The notes beneath the pieces were generated by a model. That model did not search any database, had not been told where the DNA came from, and saw only the letters and a program-made list of their open reading frames with translations. From Triatoma infestans (lineage: Eukaryota > Arthropoda > Insecta > Hemiptera > Reduviidae): a DNA stretch of 64,000 nt. The position numbers and the translations under genes are program-made. Of this stretch, positions 45,857-57,180 are shown in pieces. The DNA lies in NCBI GenBank assembly GCA_011037195.1, contig JAAEAF010003450.1:1-64000 (forward strand), read 5' to 3'. How positions within the stretch are numbered: position 1 is the first letter of the stretch; each line of letters opens with the position of its first letter.

Positions 45857-48800
45857 CAACATTAGCCAATAACACAACTAAGTCAACCGTTCTCTGATAA
45901 TATAACATTTTTTTTGTTTAGTTTATAATTATTATTATCATATTATTTATATCATGTAAATGTGTATATTTTTTTTTTTTTTTAGTTTTTAATTTTTATT
46001 CATAATTATGGAAGAATATTTTATTTCTTCTGAGGGTGTGTTGATTACCATACCAACTAACCTCCTTTATTTATATAAAACTAAAGAATGATAATGATTG
46101 TCCTTAGTAAATAATCAAAAGTCATTTTCTTTTATAATTTTTTTTTTTTTTTAATATTGTGTTCGTACCATTAGATTTTTAGTTTTTTAATATATTAGAA
46201 TGCTACATCTTAGTTTCTATTTTATACAATACTTTGTTTTTAACCACTAGGATGTTGGGATGTTGCAAAGCAGAAGAAAATTAAATAAAATTGCTTTAGC
46301 AGCTAATTGTAGGTTTTTGTATGTTATTATTTATGTGTTGTATTATAGGTAGTGAAAAAAAATGTTAGTGATTTGAAAAGAAGAAAATTGAATATATCAA
46401 TGATGATCTGAATGATAAATATAAAAAGCGCATATGAAAAAAATTTATATGAATATTCAGCACTAGGAAAATGCCCACCGCGGAAAAATTGTATTTCTAG
46501 TAATTTTCACGTAAAGATGGAAAAATTATATGAGTATTTATGAGAGTATAGAGTAGACCGTATTATAATTATTTAGCTTGAATATCTCGTTTGACTATAT
46601 AGTGTTTTTGGGGATCTTTAGTGCCTGGCTGCTTTTGGGACTATCCATCCGCCTTAGTTCTGCTTCTTTTCCTTCCATCTGACCTTTAACCTGATTCTAG
46701 GCTTGCACCTATCTTCGGCGTTATTCAGTTACGTATATCGAAAATATTAATTCTAATCGTTTTTATAATGTACATCTTGTATACAATAAAAATTGCTACT
46801 AGGTAGGAAAAGAAGGAGACCTAACACGGCCAATTTTCAGAAATTAGGCCTTTTAACATTCAAAAGAACAATCCTCATCATTAAAAACGCTAATATTTTG
46901 TAGGAAATTGTAAGTTTTCAACAAGTTAACGTAACTAACGACAAATTTTGTAACGACTAATATAAAATGGTGTGTATAAACATTTAGACCAACGAGAGTA
47001 GCGGTTGAAATTTGTCATTACTGTAATTAAGAAAAAATATATACCATAAGTTGTACATAAAATAATATTGATACAAACTTTCTTGGCTTAACGTATTTTT
47101 TCTACTACAGTTTAACTCTGCGGATATGCTGACTGGATATGTATTCTCAGTTTTTACTATTGGGTATTGTTCAAATTAAAACAAAGAAAGTTGTATTATC
47201 AAATTTACAAAAAAAAAATGCAGTATTAACTTTTATTTATTATAATTATTCTACTGTTTTTTACTTTTATGCTAACTAAAATCTATTCCTATAGCACACA
47301 TTTTAAATATGTGTTAATAATAAACATATTTAAAATTTCTACACCGTTTTTCCATAAATAATATTCGTGTAAACTTTTTCCATATGCGCTTTGTGTTTTT
47401 TCCATAGAACCTGTCTTTAACTGTTTATACCATTTCCTTGTAAGGAACAAACTTGTTACTCGTTTTTTTTTTTTTTTTTTTGTTTTGTTTTGCAAAATAT
47501 GACATGAAACTTTATGAACTTTTCTTGTTTTGAAATTTAATGACAATACTTTATCATTTTTTTTTTTCTTTACTTTAAATTTTTAAGCAGGTTTTTACTT
47601 TTGATAGTCTGGAGGGGAAAGTAAATTTTTGATGGTTGTGTGGGTAATTAGCCCGCCAGATAAATCATATGTACAATAAGAGATTAAAAAGAAAAAGGGA
47701 ATAGTAATTTTAAATTACCAATAATGACTTAACAGATTATTTCAAAAAAGGGCCCACCATATCTTATAAGTGATTAATTGAAAAACATAAACACTGCCAT
47801 TTTAAATATTCACCGGTAAGTTAATCTAATATTTTCATTGTGAAATAAGTAAATAAATAAATAAATAAATAAATTTAAAAAAAAAAATGTTAACTGTGTG
47901 TTAGTATATAATATGTATTTTGAAGAGTATATATTTTTTTTTTTTGTTCTCCCCCAAAAAATACGTTTTTGCTATAACTAAATTAAATAGGCCTTAAATT
48001 TAAACGAAAAAAAAATATATATATATAATTAATTAGGCTTATAAATGATACATTTTATGGCACAGTTTGTAGGAATTTTTTTTTTTAAATACATTGAAAT
48101 TCTTTTACGTTTCTTTTTTTTTTTGAGATTCCTCTTTCAGTTTCTATGCATCTTTAATGTACCCATTGTGTTATGTTGTATTTTTTTTTTTTGCCATGAA
48201 AAATCTTGTTGATGTTTTTTACTTTCTTTTACTGTTGTAATGTATAAAAGTGATAGTTTATATTAATTTTAAGTTTTATCAAAAACACCCTTGTTCACTT
48301 ACTTTTTTTTTTTTTTTTTTTTTTTTTTAATGTGACTGTAATTTTTTTTTTAGTTCAAACAAAGGAAATCCATCATCACAGTTTTATATTTATAGGAATT
48401 TATATAATTTTTGTCTCTAGAATGGTACATATATATTTATGTTGTGAATTTGGCTATATTGTTGTTAGAATGAGAATTATAAAATAAATAAATGGTGAAA
48501 CAGAAAAATAAAGATTTATATATATATATAATGCTAAGTTAATAATGGATACTGATTGTTTTTCATTAATTATAAATGATTGTAAGATGTAAATTTGTCT
48601 ATTTGTCATATCTACTATTTATCGAGAGGTATATTGGTGGGATAAGATGAATTTCATGAACTTGCAATTTGAATTTAACTCAATGTAAAAAAAAAAAAAA
48701 AAATATTAAATAAAATGAATTTAAGTAAGGTTTTTTTTTTTTTTTTTTTTTTTTAAAAATATCCTACTTTTAAAAATTTCTAAAAGATAAAAAAGTTAAA

Positions 48801-48955
48801 TGCAATTTAACCATTGATTCAAATAAAAATTTAACCAAAATCTAAGAGAATTTGATAAGCTAGAAAGAAAGAAAGAGATTTTCTTTTCAGCCTTTCTTCA
48901 CCCTGAAAAGTTTAAAACAATAGTACTGTAGACGCAGTAAATGCGGAATCACTTG
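45857..48955 (+). other. PRL 3' UTR and downstream AT-rich DNA
   Basis: No coding signal. Several AATAAA hexamers (for example near 46284, 46786 and 48484-48510) could end the PRL transcript; which is used cannot be told. T-runs of 20-26 at 48303-48328 and 48731-48753; an AAAT microsatellite at 47847-47874. Confidence 0.4.
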
Positions 48956-49180
48956 TTAGGGTACGTTTACATCTGACACTTCTATCCAGTGTTGTCAGTG
49001 TGTTTACATTGTGACAGAAATTATGTGATATTTGTAGTATGGGTATGTGTACGACGCTGTCAAAGTTTTGTGTCATGCAACAAATGTCTTAAGAGTTTAA
49101 CCTGCTACTTGTGGCCTATACATTTCTTTCATTGCAAAAAATTAGATTACTGTCATTTACTGTCAGACGGTCATTTGACG

Positions 49181-49360
49181 ATGAAGGCATCAAAAAGAAA
49201 AATTGCAGTTAGTGTAATTATTCTGGGGTTATTAGAAAAAAAGAAGAAAAAGCGTTCTGTGTGGATTCGAGAGTGGATTTTGAGACCTGAAAAACAAGGT
49301 TCATACAATCAGTTAATGTCTGAACTTACGTTGGAGGATCCAATACAATTCACAAATTAA
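49181..49360 (+). pseudogene. Harbinger (HARBI1-like) transposase, N-terminal fragment
   Basis: ATG at 49181 gives 59 residues. RSVWIREWILRPEKQGSYNQ and LMSELTLEDPIQFTN match the N-terminal block of HARBI1-like nucleases (WVRPWLLRRxxxGxYxxLxxEL...EDPxxFxNFLRM). The frame stops right after QFTN, where the family continues to the DDE domain, so the deletion junction is near 49355. The longer open frame starting at 48989 lies in the TIR region and is not protein-like. Confidence 0.8.
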
Positions 49361-49654
49361 ACAGCAAATTAAAGTAAGGCCATTTTAAGACACACAATTC
49401 ATCCGTACCTTGTCCTGAACGTTTTGCTTTGGTTTTTTTAAGTTCACTACAAAATTGATTCCTTAGATTATGGATTTTCCTGCTGGTTTCTTCTACAGTA
49501 GTATTAGATTTGGCGGCAATTTCTGCTAAAGCATCTCTTTTCTTCACTCTATCGTGGTAAACTTTACTTTTAATGTCCCATAATTCGGTTTTTTATGATA
49601 CATGTCGACTAATTCTTCGACTTCTCTTTTCACCCACTCTCATTTCTCATCCAT
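49350..49654 (-). pseudogene. MADF (Myb/SANT-like) accessory protein of the Harbinger element, broken
   Basis: Minus strand from ATG 49654: MDEK, an in-frame TGA, EWVKREVEELVDMYHKKP, a one-base loss near 49590, then LWDIKSKVYHDRVKKRDALAEIA, TVEETSRKIHNLRNQFCSEL and VLKWPYFNLLFNL. This is a near-complete MADF domain (DNA-binding, Adf-1-like) ending in the WPYF motif. Harbinger elements encode such a protein to recruit the transposase. The TGA and frameshift could be real or sequencing errors. Confidence 0.8.
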
Positions 49655-49881
49655 GTTAAATTAAATGCACCGACAATTATGTAGCTGTAATAAAAAGTAG
49701 CGGTCGGTCAACTAAAGCAGTTTTTGTTAGGAGAGTTTGAACTTGTATGTAATAGTGTTTACACCTACATATATAGATTGTAGGACACATGTTACTGACA
49801 ATTTCGTACCGTTTACATTAGCGACACTTACTGTCCGACAGAAATTTCTTGCAATAGATGTCAGATCTAAACGTATCATTA

Positions 49882-50377
49882 GAATTCAAGTGTCCAGGAT
49901 AATTTATCAAAAGTTTCGTAAATTATTTTAGTTATAAAAGCAAATAAATAATAATACAAGGAACCAACCCTGATGTTTTTTACCACAAGTTTCCCACATT
50001 CGAGGCCTCACTCTTACCATTAAGAACAATCTTGGATCACTTTTTAAAAATCTACATTTTTTCTCAAAAACAATTATATAAAAACATTAAAATAAATCTT
50101 TTTGCCATGAATTACGTTCAAAAAAAATAATTAATGTTTGAAAAATTAAAAGCGTATAATAAATCTTGAGTATAAAATCCGAGTTAAATAAGGTTTCATT
50201 TTGTTTCTAGAAAAAAGTTTAATTAAACTTTAAGAAAACTACTTTGTTATTGAATATCATTTGGAACTGTAAGTTTATAAACCATGAAATGTGTTCAAAC
50301 ATTTTGAATATGAAGAAAATTTTCAATCCTGAACATTCATAAGAAAATGTCATTGGAAATGTTCGTAAAAAATCATT
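49882..50377. other. no gene seen
   Basis: AT-rich intergenic DNA. Confidence 0.4.
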
Positions 50378-50544
50378 TTTAATTATAAAATAACCTGAAA
50401 ACACTAAATAATTTTAAATTTCAAACCATCTTTCCATTTGAAAGTAACTGTTGAAGTCTTTCTGGAAGGCTTCTTCTTATTCCAAGCTTTTTTTAAAAAA
50501 AATATCGGGTAACATTTAAATTCGTCATTATATAATTTAAGCAA
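50378..50544 (+). repeat. 167-bp direct repeat, left copy
   Basis: Identical by eye to 50872-51038, including the T7A8 run. Contains AATTATAAAATAACCTGAAA and GAAGGCTTCTTCTTATTCC. No coding content. Confidence 0.9.
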
Positions 50545-50871
50545 CTTCTATATATAATATTAAAAAAGATTTGGTAGATGAGAGGTTTAATTTGATTTAA
50601 AAAAAAAATTCTTTCAAACATGCAAATTCTATGATTTACTCAATAGATAAACTTTTTAAAATTTTGCTAAAAGGTTTATCATTTTGAAAGTACACAAATT
50701 AATAAGGCATAATATGTTTAATATTACATTTACATTTATTAGATTTAAATTTGGCAGTTTTTTTTTTTTCAAAATTCGGTGCGAATTAATAAATTTAAAC
50801 TTAAAAATTGGAAACTTTACAATTTTCTGTGTCCTCTATTTAATGTTAGTGATGTCGAAGATTTTGTGCAC

Positions 50872-51038
50872 TTTAATTATAAAATAACCTGAAAACACTA
50901 AATAATTTTAAATTTCAAACCATCTTTCCATTTGAAAGTAACTGTTGAAGTCTTTCTGGAAGGCTTCTTCTTATTCCAAGCTTTTTTTAAAAAAAATATC
51001 GGGTAACATTTAAATTCGTCATTATATAATTTAAGCAA
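50872..51038 (+). repeat. 167-bp direct repeat, right copy
   Basis: Second copy, offset 494 bp from the first. The 327 bp between are not duplicated. Confidence 0.9.
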
Positions 51039-51372
51039 TAGATCTTAGCAATAGCAATAGAACTTAATAAATAGATCTTAATGTAATAACCATATGCCCT
51101 ATTGTGGTTTTAGATTCAAATATTTAAATTGAGAACTGTTGCCGAAGAAGGAAGTGATGGAATACTTAACTAATAGAAGTAAACTAAATTAAAATGTCAT
51201 TTCTTTTTGAAAATAAAGACTTTATATTCTATCATAGTGTTTTGCAATTAGAAGAAATCCAAGATCGGATTCAGGGTTACATAAAAAAAAAAAAATAGAA
51301 CACAACAATAAAAACTTTTAAGACATTTATAGAAAATTTATTTAAAATTCATTAAAATTATCTTCTACATAT

Positions 51373-52102
51373 TTACCAGCGGTTTACAGCATTTAAAACC
51401 GTGGTCCCTTTATATGTCCATATTTTTGTTATTTCAAATTCTGGAGGATGTGGTTTCACAATATATTCATGATTAAATTTTGGTTTGTAATAATCAGAGA
51501 GTACCGGTTCAGGATCTTTTTGTTTAGTAAATTCCTTCGGTTTTATATGACCAATATTGATGCCTAAATCTTCTTCTCGTACTTCAAGATCTATTAATCC
51601 TTTATAAATTTGTTCATCTAGGGGAATATTAATTTTTTTCAGAACCTAAAATTAGAATAAAAAATAGTTTATTTCATATATATATTATTTATTGGGTGGT
51701 AAGTTTGAATAGGTTTTTACATTATGAAACAATGATATCAGATTTAAACCGACAAAAGATAAAAACGTTTGTTATTGTATTCTAAGTTACCTTATTTTTG
51801 AGAGGTTTGCCTTTACTGGGTGGTATCTTTACTTTACGACATCCTATTTCATTAATTATTTTCATGTAATCTGCTAATTTTATGCAAGAATAAGGTTTTG
51901 GATCGGTTAATGTAATGTCTAAATTCTCTTGTTCACTCTTAGTTTGTGAAGACGGTATGTCTTCTGGTGGTAGATTCTGATGAAGAACTTCACAGTTCCT
52001 CACCAATAATTTAGATGTTGAAGATCTATCATTACAATGGCTATTTTCACTTTCAGTGGTGGTTGTAGTGGGAACACTTTCTTTACTACTAGGTTTAGGC
52101 AT
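51373..52102 (-). CDS. conserved-looking 194-aa protein of unknown function, two exons
   Basis: Exon 1 is 52102-51791, starting at ATG 52102-52100 (MPKPSSKESVPTTT). An upstream in-frame extension has no ATG, only TTG. The donor is AATAAG/GTAACT. Exon 2 is 51645-51373, after TCTAATTTTAG, ending TGG TAA. Phases fit (104 codons + 91). The N-terminal half is Ser/Thr/Glu-rich and probably disordered. The C-terminal half is ordered, with ADYMKIINEIGCRKVKIP, PLDEQIYKGLIDLEVREED, YYKPKFNHEYIVKPHPPEFE and the end TYKGTTVLNAVNRW. No signal peptide or membrane segment. Clean frame and good splice sites argue for a working gene. I do not recognise the family. It lies head-to-head with the HGSNAT transcript. 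Confidence 0.8.
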
Positions 52103-52269
52103 TCTGCCAGCACATTTAATTGAAACAACAACAAAGTAAATTATCCTGAATTTAAAAAAACGACCATTACTTGCAGCAATTACAGACAAAAATTCGACGC
52201 TTTAAGCGTTTATTACTAATTTCATTGCCGGATAGTGTAACCTCTCCACATTTCAATGCAATTCAAAAA
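52103..52269. promoter_or_regulatory. probable divergent promoter
   Basis: The ATG of the minus-strand gene and the candidate HGSNAT first exon lie about 170-300 bp apart in opposite directions. No TATA box stands out. Inferred from gene layout. Confidence 0.4.
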
Positions 52270-52432
52270 CTATTTTTTAGATATAGCCAATAGAGGGAAG
52301 CGCTAGTCAGAGTGCAGGTTTTGTTGTAAAATGTGGTAGGTTCTATCACATTTCTGTAGAAACAGATTTAGTCAATCAGTGAGCAAAATTGTCCGTTGTG
52401 AAACGAAAGAGCAAGAAGTCTGGAATGCATTT
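52270..52432 (+). other. candidate 5' UTR exon of HGSNAT
   Basis: Moderately GC-richer sequence (GAGGGAAGCGCTAGTCAGAG) ending GAATGCATTT/GTAAGTAAG, a strong donor at 52433. Splicing to the 57181 acceptor would put the first usable ATG at 57181 or 57184. The left edge is uncertain. Confidence 0.45.
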
Positions 52433-53249
52433 GTAAGTAAGATTCAGAATTAGATTGATTCTTAAGATACTTTTTCTTCATTTTTGAAAACTGCTTTTTT
52501 AATATTGTGTCACAAGTTAGGAGCTTCAAATTCTAGTAATTTCGGTCTTTTTTCTACATGATCTTCTGAGTAATGCTTAATGTGTGACTAAACCAGAAAT
52601 TAGAATTTTGTCAGATGTTGTTTATTCATATGTACTATTTTGGTGAAATTAATTTGATTTAGTTTATAGCTACTTAATTCATAGTGTACAAGGATAATTT
52701 TTGTGTTTTAAAAATTGTTTAGGTTTGAAATAACTGTTTCTGGACTATGTTTTTCTTGATAAGAAATAGCGCAAATCATATCGATATAATTTAAATGAAA
52801 GCTGCAAAGAGAATGTAATTGTTTTTATCAACCTGTCTAACCTATCAAGGTATGTTTCAATTATTACATAATTTGTATATTAAGTTAAAAATGTAATTTA
52901 TTTTTCTAGCTATATGGATGTATGAATATAATATTTTCCAAGTCTTTTAAATGATTATTATTAAAAGTAATAATGTTGATTGGATGGGGCCAAATAAAAA
53001 AACTTTTCAAATTTAAAAGATTATTTCGCGGATTATTAAATTAAATTCAAGTTATGATTTTTGTAATTTGACATATGAAAGGTATTTAAAAATAGTTAAT
53101 GGTTAATTGTTGTAAATTGGAGAATAAAGAAATATATCAGCGGTATTTGCATACTTATTAACGATTCCCATAAATGGGTGATCCCGACGTGATCAATTCA
53201 CTGTAAGAACTGTAAGTAAAAAAAAACATTTTTAAACTTGGTTTGAAAT

Positions 53250-54470
53250 GGAGGATGATGTAAAAAAGTTGCAATAGAGAATGGACATACTGCACACAGC
53301 CATCAACAAATACTATTGTAAATTCCAAAACATTAGATCCTAGATTTTCCAGATACAGTAACATTTTAAAACCAAACCAATTACCAATTAAAACAACGAC
53401 TTCTTATCAAGTCACTCATTGTATCGAAGCTAAAGGATCGCCCTGCCCTGTTTTGCCAAGGCTCGGCGCCTTGCACCAGAAAAATTGACAGCCGCAAATA
53501 GGGAATTTGATGCAGAACGGCGCGTGTAGACCATCAAATAGTAACTGGGCAAGTCCCTTACATCTCTTTAAAAAGAAAAATAGCGATTAGCGAGTTGTGG
53601 GGACTCCCGACGTTTGAATGAACAAACAACCCCGGATAGATATCCTATACCTCACATTCAGGATTGCACTTCCATTCTGTATGGTAAGAAATTTTTTTCA
53701 ACAATTGATTTAAAAAAAGTTTTAAACTTTTTAAACTTCTATATCCAAACGATTTAACTGGGTATTCCAATTCGGCACCCCAACAACTATAATTACTTTC
53801 ATTTTCTGTCGAATTGTACAACTATACAATTTTCAATCGGATCTGAACAACATTTTAGGGAATTCAAATAAAACACAGTATTGCAAATAATCCTCAGGCC
53901 AACGGCCATAATTAAGCGACCACATCGTCCCATCAAAGCGGCTCTTAAGCACAGAAAAGTGGGTTCAAGAACTACCAGTAGTTCCTCTGTGTTCGAACAG
54001 TTTTTAAAGAGGATCTCCAACTTACCCCAGCAGAGTTTGTCGATAGCATTACGACAAGCTGGAGAAATTTTTGATGACAACTACATCGACGATGACCCGA
54101 TTACACTTATGTTTCCGAACTTTACAGGATATTTTCCGATAAATCAAAGCTAAACAAGCATCATGGTACATTGCTACGAACATTTTTATTCTTAAAGATG
54201 TTTATTCAAGAAGCACTCATGTATTTCTTCCGATCTGATCTAGTGCGCGCAACTCTACAACGCTCTTACTCTGGATCTTTCCCTGTAATTCGCAGAGGAC
54301 CAACAAAATTTGAAATTCTAATACGAGGTAAAAAACGTCGTCTCTCGAGATCACCTCAAACCAGCCTTCTTATCGTCTGATATTAACAGATCGCCTATTC
54401 AACACCAAACACTAGAAGACTCACAACCAATGAGCCTCACCAATAGTAGATACAACCGGCTGATGCTCCT
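53250..54470 (+). pseudogene. Ty3/gypsy retrotransposon pol relic with internal deletion
   Basis: Shifting frames show the RT start (SNWASPLHLFKKKN near 53540; DRYPIPHIQDCTSILYGKKF and FFSTIDL near 53633-53710), then, after about 170 bp, integrase C-terminal text (NNPQANG-like near 53885; WVQELPVVPLCSN; LRQAGEIFDDNYIDDD; ATLQRSYSGSFPVIRRGPTK; KFEILIRGKKRRLS). The region from mid-RT to mid-integrase is missing. No LTRs found. It lies in the long first intron of HGSNAT. Many stops: a dead relic. Confidence 0.8.
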
Positions 54471-54479
54471 AAAGTAACA

Positions 54480-55720
54480 AGAAGTGGTAGACTACAATTT
54501 GATTGATTCACGAAAACTTTCTTTTAAAAAAAAAAATAAAACTAATATTTTTTAAAACAGTTAAATTGAAAAGTAAAGATCTTGCCAACTGACTCTCAAG
54601 AAAAACTAAAAGAGCTGTATTTTATGTTTTAAGGATCTTATGATTTTCATTATTTTTTTTATGTTCCAATTAATCAACTTTTTTTCTCCCAATCAATATA
54701 TTATCTTGCAATTATTTTGTTAGCATAATAGTTATCTTCCCTCTTGTTATCTGCTCATCATGTTTTTTGACTTTACTTCAAATTTTTCTTTTTGTTTGTA
54801 TATAATATAAATGAATCTTTTTCTTATTCTCATGATTTAAATGTGGCATCTAATTATGCATTTTGTTATAAATAAATTTCGTAAATTCATTAATATATTT
54901 CTCTTTTTCCCTCTCCTCTATCTTGTTTTTTCTAATTTCTCATTTTTTCTAATTTCATTTGATATAAATTATTGTTAACCGTTATTTTCACTCAGAATTC
55001 AGTTCTAATAATGAACTTTTTTTTCTATTTTGCTTATCTCACAAATTGATTATATTCCTAATTGCTATTTACTTATTTATAATTGTAAATTTCTTTTAAT
55101 GACTTACTTTCTCTTCTAGTTATGTACTTTAATTTATATTAATTGTCTCAATTTAAATATTTTAATCTCACTTCAATTTAAAAGCGTTGTTTATTGTATT
55201 TTAATCTTTATATTGGCCGACTAACAAGTTTTCCTATGCAAACATTAAAGAAAATAATAAATAATAAAAATTTATATATTATATAGTATTAAAAAAAAAA
55301 AAAATGTCACCTTCGTGGTGCATTTTAGATTTAGAAAACTTATCTAAAGTAACACATCAATTCTCTCTAATATTATGAACCAGATAATATTTGAATTATT
55401 GCATTGCAAATAATATTAAAATGTTTATCTGAAATTTTTGAGAATACTAACTATACACAAAATGTAAACCGATCGATTTTATTTTTAATATTTTTCTGGA
55501 GAACATGAGTCAGAGATACTCGGGTCTCAGGGGAACTATGACAATAGTCTTATCTCTAAACTTAGTGTTTAGTTTTGTTGTTGGGATAGGAGCACTGCTA
55601 AAAGTCTACTGTATAAATCACATTCGGATAGCTCCTAGGTTCTGAAAACTTAAAAGTATAAGGTATGGTTTCTCTCCACAATTATGTCTTAAGTTAAAAG
55701 ACAACTAAACTGAAATTTGT
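54480..55720. other. no gene seen (HGSNAT intron 1)
   Basis: Very AT-rich, T/C-rich tracts, no coding signal. Confidence 0.4.
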
Positions 55721-55794
55721 TATGTAGAATTGTAATAAGAAGAATGTGTATGAGTGTTTTACATTAGATTTTTTTTTTTTTTTTGTAAATGATG

Positions 55795-56062
55795 CTATTT
55801 ATACTTTGGGTAGATGGATTTTGCCAGAAACGTTCGTGGTCAGATGAGGTGGAACGGAATACCAAGTTTGTACTTGCTGCGATTTTTCATTTTTGAATTG
55901 TTTTGATCATTTTGAGTTATTAGCCCACTGGCAAAATACGTTTTTTTCTTGTCCTTCATTGGACTTCAAACAAAACATTTATTTACTATGAAAACTAAGA
56001 GTCGAAAATTTAACAAGGAGGCAATTATTTCCACTTTCAACATTAAAGGAAAGAGAAAAATA
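55795..56062 (+). repeat. HINE-like 3' part, diverged
   Basis: GGAATACCAAGTTTGTACTT, CGATTTTTCATTTTTGAATTG and AAAACTAAGAGTCGAAAATTT correspond to the 3' third of the family. A decayed 5' end (GTGTTTTACATTAGA) lies just left, in the opposite orientation. Confidence 0.55.
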
Positions 56063-56082
56063 ATTAAAATTTTTTAAAATAA

Positions 56083-56711
56083 TTGACAAATTTTATAGTG
56101 TGTGTACCAAATTTAACGAAATTCGTTGAAAACTGAAAAACAGTTCAGTAAAAGCGCACTTCCGGTTTACTAAATTTTTTAAAACACGGAATTTTTGCCA
56201 TCTACTTATTTTTAATTAATTTTGTTTGGATGATAGAATTGTATAATCAACTGTGATAGCACTTTAGAGAAAAACATAACCCACCCCTACCCTAAAAGTG
56301 CCCTTAAATGAATTTTCCAGAAGTAACGTTTTTAATAAAAGGGGTAGTCTTTGTATGTGTGGTTGATGTTCCAAGTTTAAAGAAAATCATCGGAGCCATT
56401 TTGAGAAAATCGCAAAAAAGTAAAAAATCCAACTAATAAAGTGGTACTTCCGGTTGAGGAATTTTGACAGATAACGTACAGTCAGATCCCATGGTGATAC
56501 CTAAACGGAATATCAAGTTTCAATTTTCTACAGTTTTTCGTTTTTGAACTATGTTGATCACATACATACATACATACACCAGACCATTTGCTAAAAACCA
56601 CTTTTTTGCACTCAGGCGACCTCAAAACGTATATTTCCGGTGAAAACTCGATATCGAAAATTTGATACGATTACAGTACTTCTTCTTACTAGGAGTAAGA
56701 GAAAGTAAAAA
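56083..56711 (+). mobile_element. HINE-like element lacking its 5' terminus
   Basis: Starts in the AATTGACAAATTTTATAG unit and ends with a clean TCTTACTAGGAGTAAGAG plus AAAGTAAAAA. ETS-type motifs near 56157 and 56445. One internal unit fewer than full-length copies. Confidence 0.85.
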
Positions 56712-56767
56712 TAATTAGGTAGATGTAATAAGAAAGTAGTCTGTTTCAACTAATAATAATATCATAG

Positions 56768-56975
56768 TTAGGGAGAGCAATAGCTAAATGGATGACCCAT
56801 GCGGATGACCCGGGTTCGAGTCCAGCTGTGCTGCCTTAGATTTTTTCTTCCTAGGAGCCTTTACAGCTCACTGTCCGGCGATGGACTGTGTTGTCTGTAA
56901 CGAGAAACACTGTCCGGAGGCCGGCAGTGCACTGAAGAAAACTCCAAGAAGATGCTATGACCATAGATGTTGGCG
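56768..56975 (+). mobile_element. tRNA-derived SINE (family 1)
   Basis: Head with CCGGGTTCGAGTCC B box (56810-56823) and body GCTGCCTTAGATTTTTTCTT, CCTAGGAGCC, TCACTGTCCGGCGATGG, AGGCCGGCAGTGCAC. The A box is decayed. In HGSNAT intron 1. Confidence 0.8.
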
Positions 56976-57180
56976 CCTTAAATTAAAAAAAAATTATTGT
57001 GAGCGATCAAGTAAATAAAAAAAATTAAAAAAATATGAAGCACAAAAAAGGAGAATTTGGCAAATGGAATTCACTTGAAAAGTTCAATATGGAATGTTCC
57101 ATTAATTCAGCTTCTCTAAAATACTATTTATTTGTCTATCTTGTTGCATTAAAACCTAGTTTTATTTACTTGTGTAATAG

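Larger units (their letters stand above)
48959..49878 (+). mobile_element. PIF/Harbinger deletion derivative with TIRs and TTA duplications
   Basis: Left end GGGTACGTTTACATCTGACA, right end (reverse complement) TGATACGTTTAGATCTGACA: 16 of 20 positions match. TTA flanks both ends (48956-48958 and 49879-49881), the standard PIF/Harbinger duplication. Inside are a 5' transposase fragment on plus and a MADF-domain gene on minus, facing each other, the two-gene plan of this superfamily. The transposase catalytic part is deleted. Confidence 0.85.

Noticed and set aside
48989..49180. upstream extension of the Harbinger transposase ORF
   Set aside because: It starts in the element's terminal region and reads Cys-rich non-protein-like text. 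The real fragment begins at ATG 49181.
50378..51038. full LTR retrotransposon flanked by 167-bp LTRs
   Set aside because: The 327-bp interior has no gag/pol text, and no primer-binding site or target duplication is visible. Kept only as a direct repeat.
52103..52189. N-terminal extension of the 194-aa protein with a hydrophobic stretch
   Set aside because: The extension has only a TTG start. The first ATG is at 52102.
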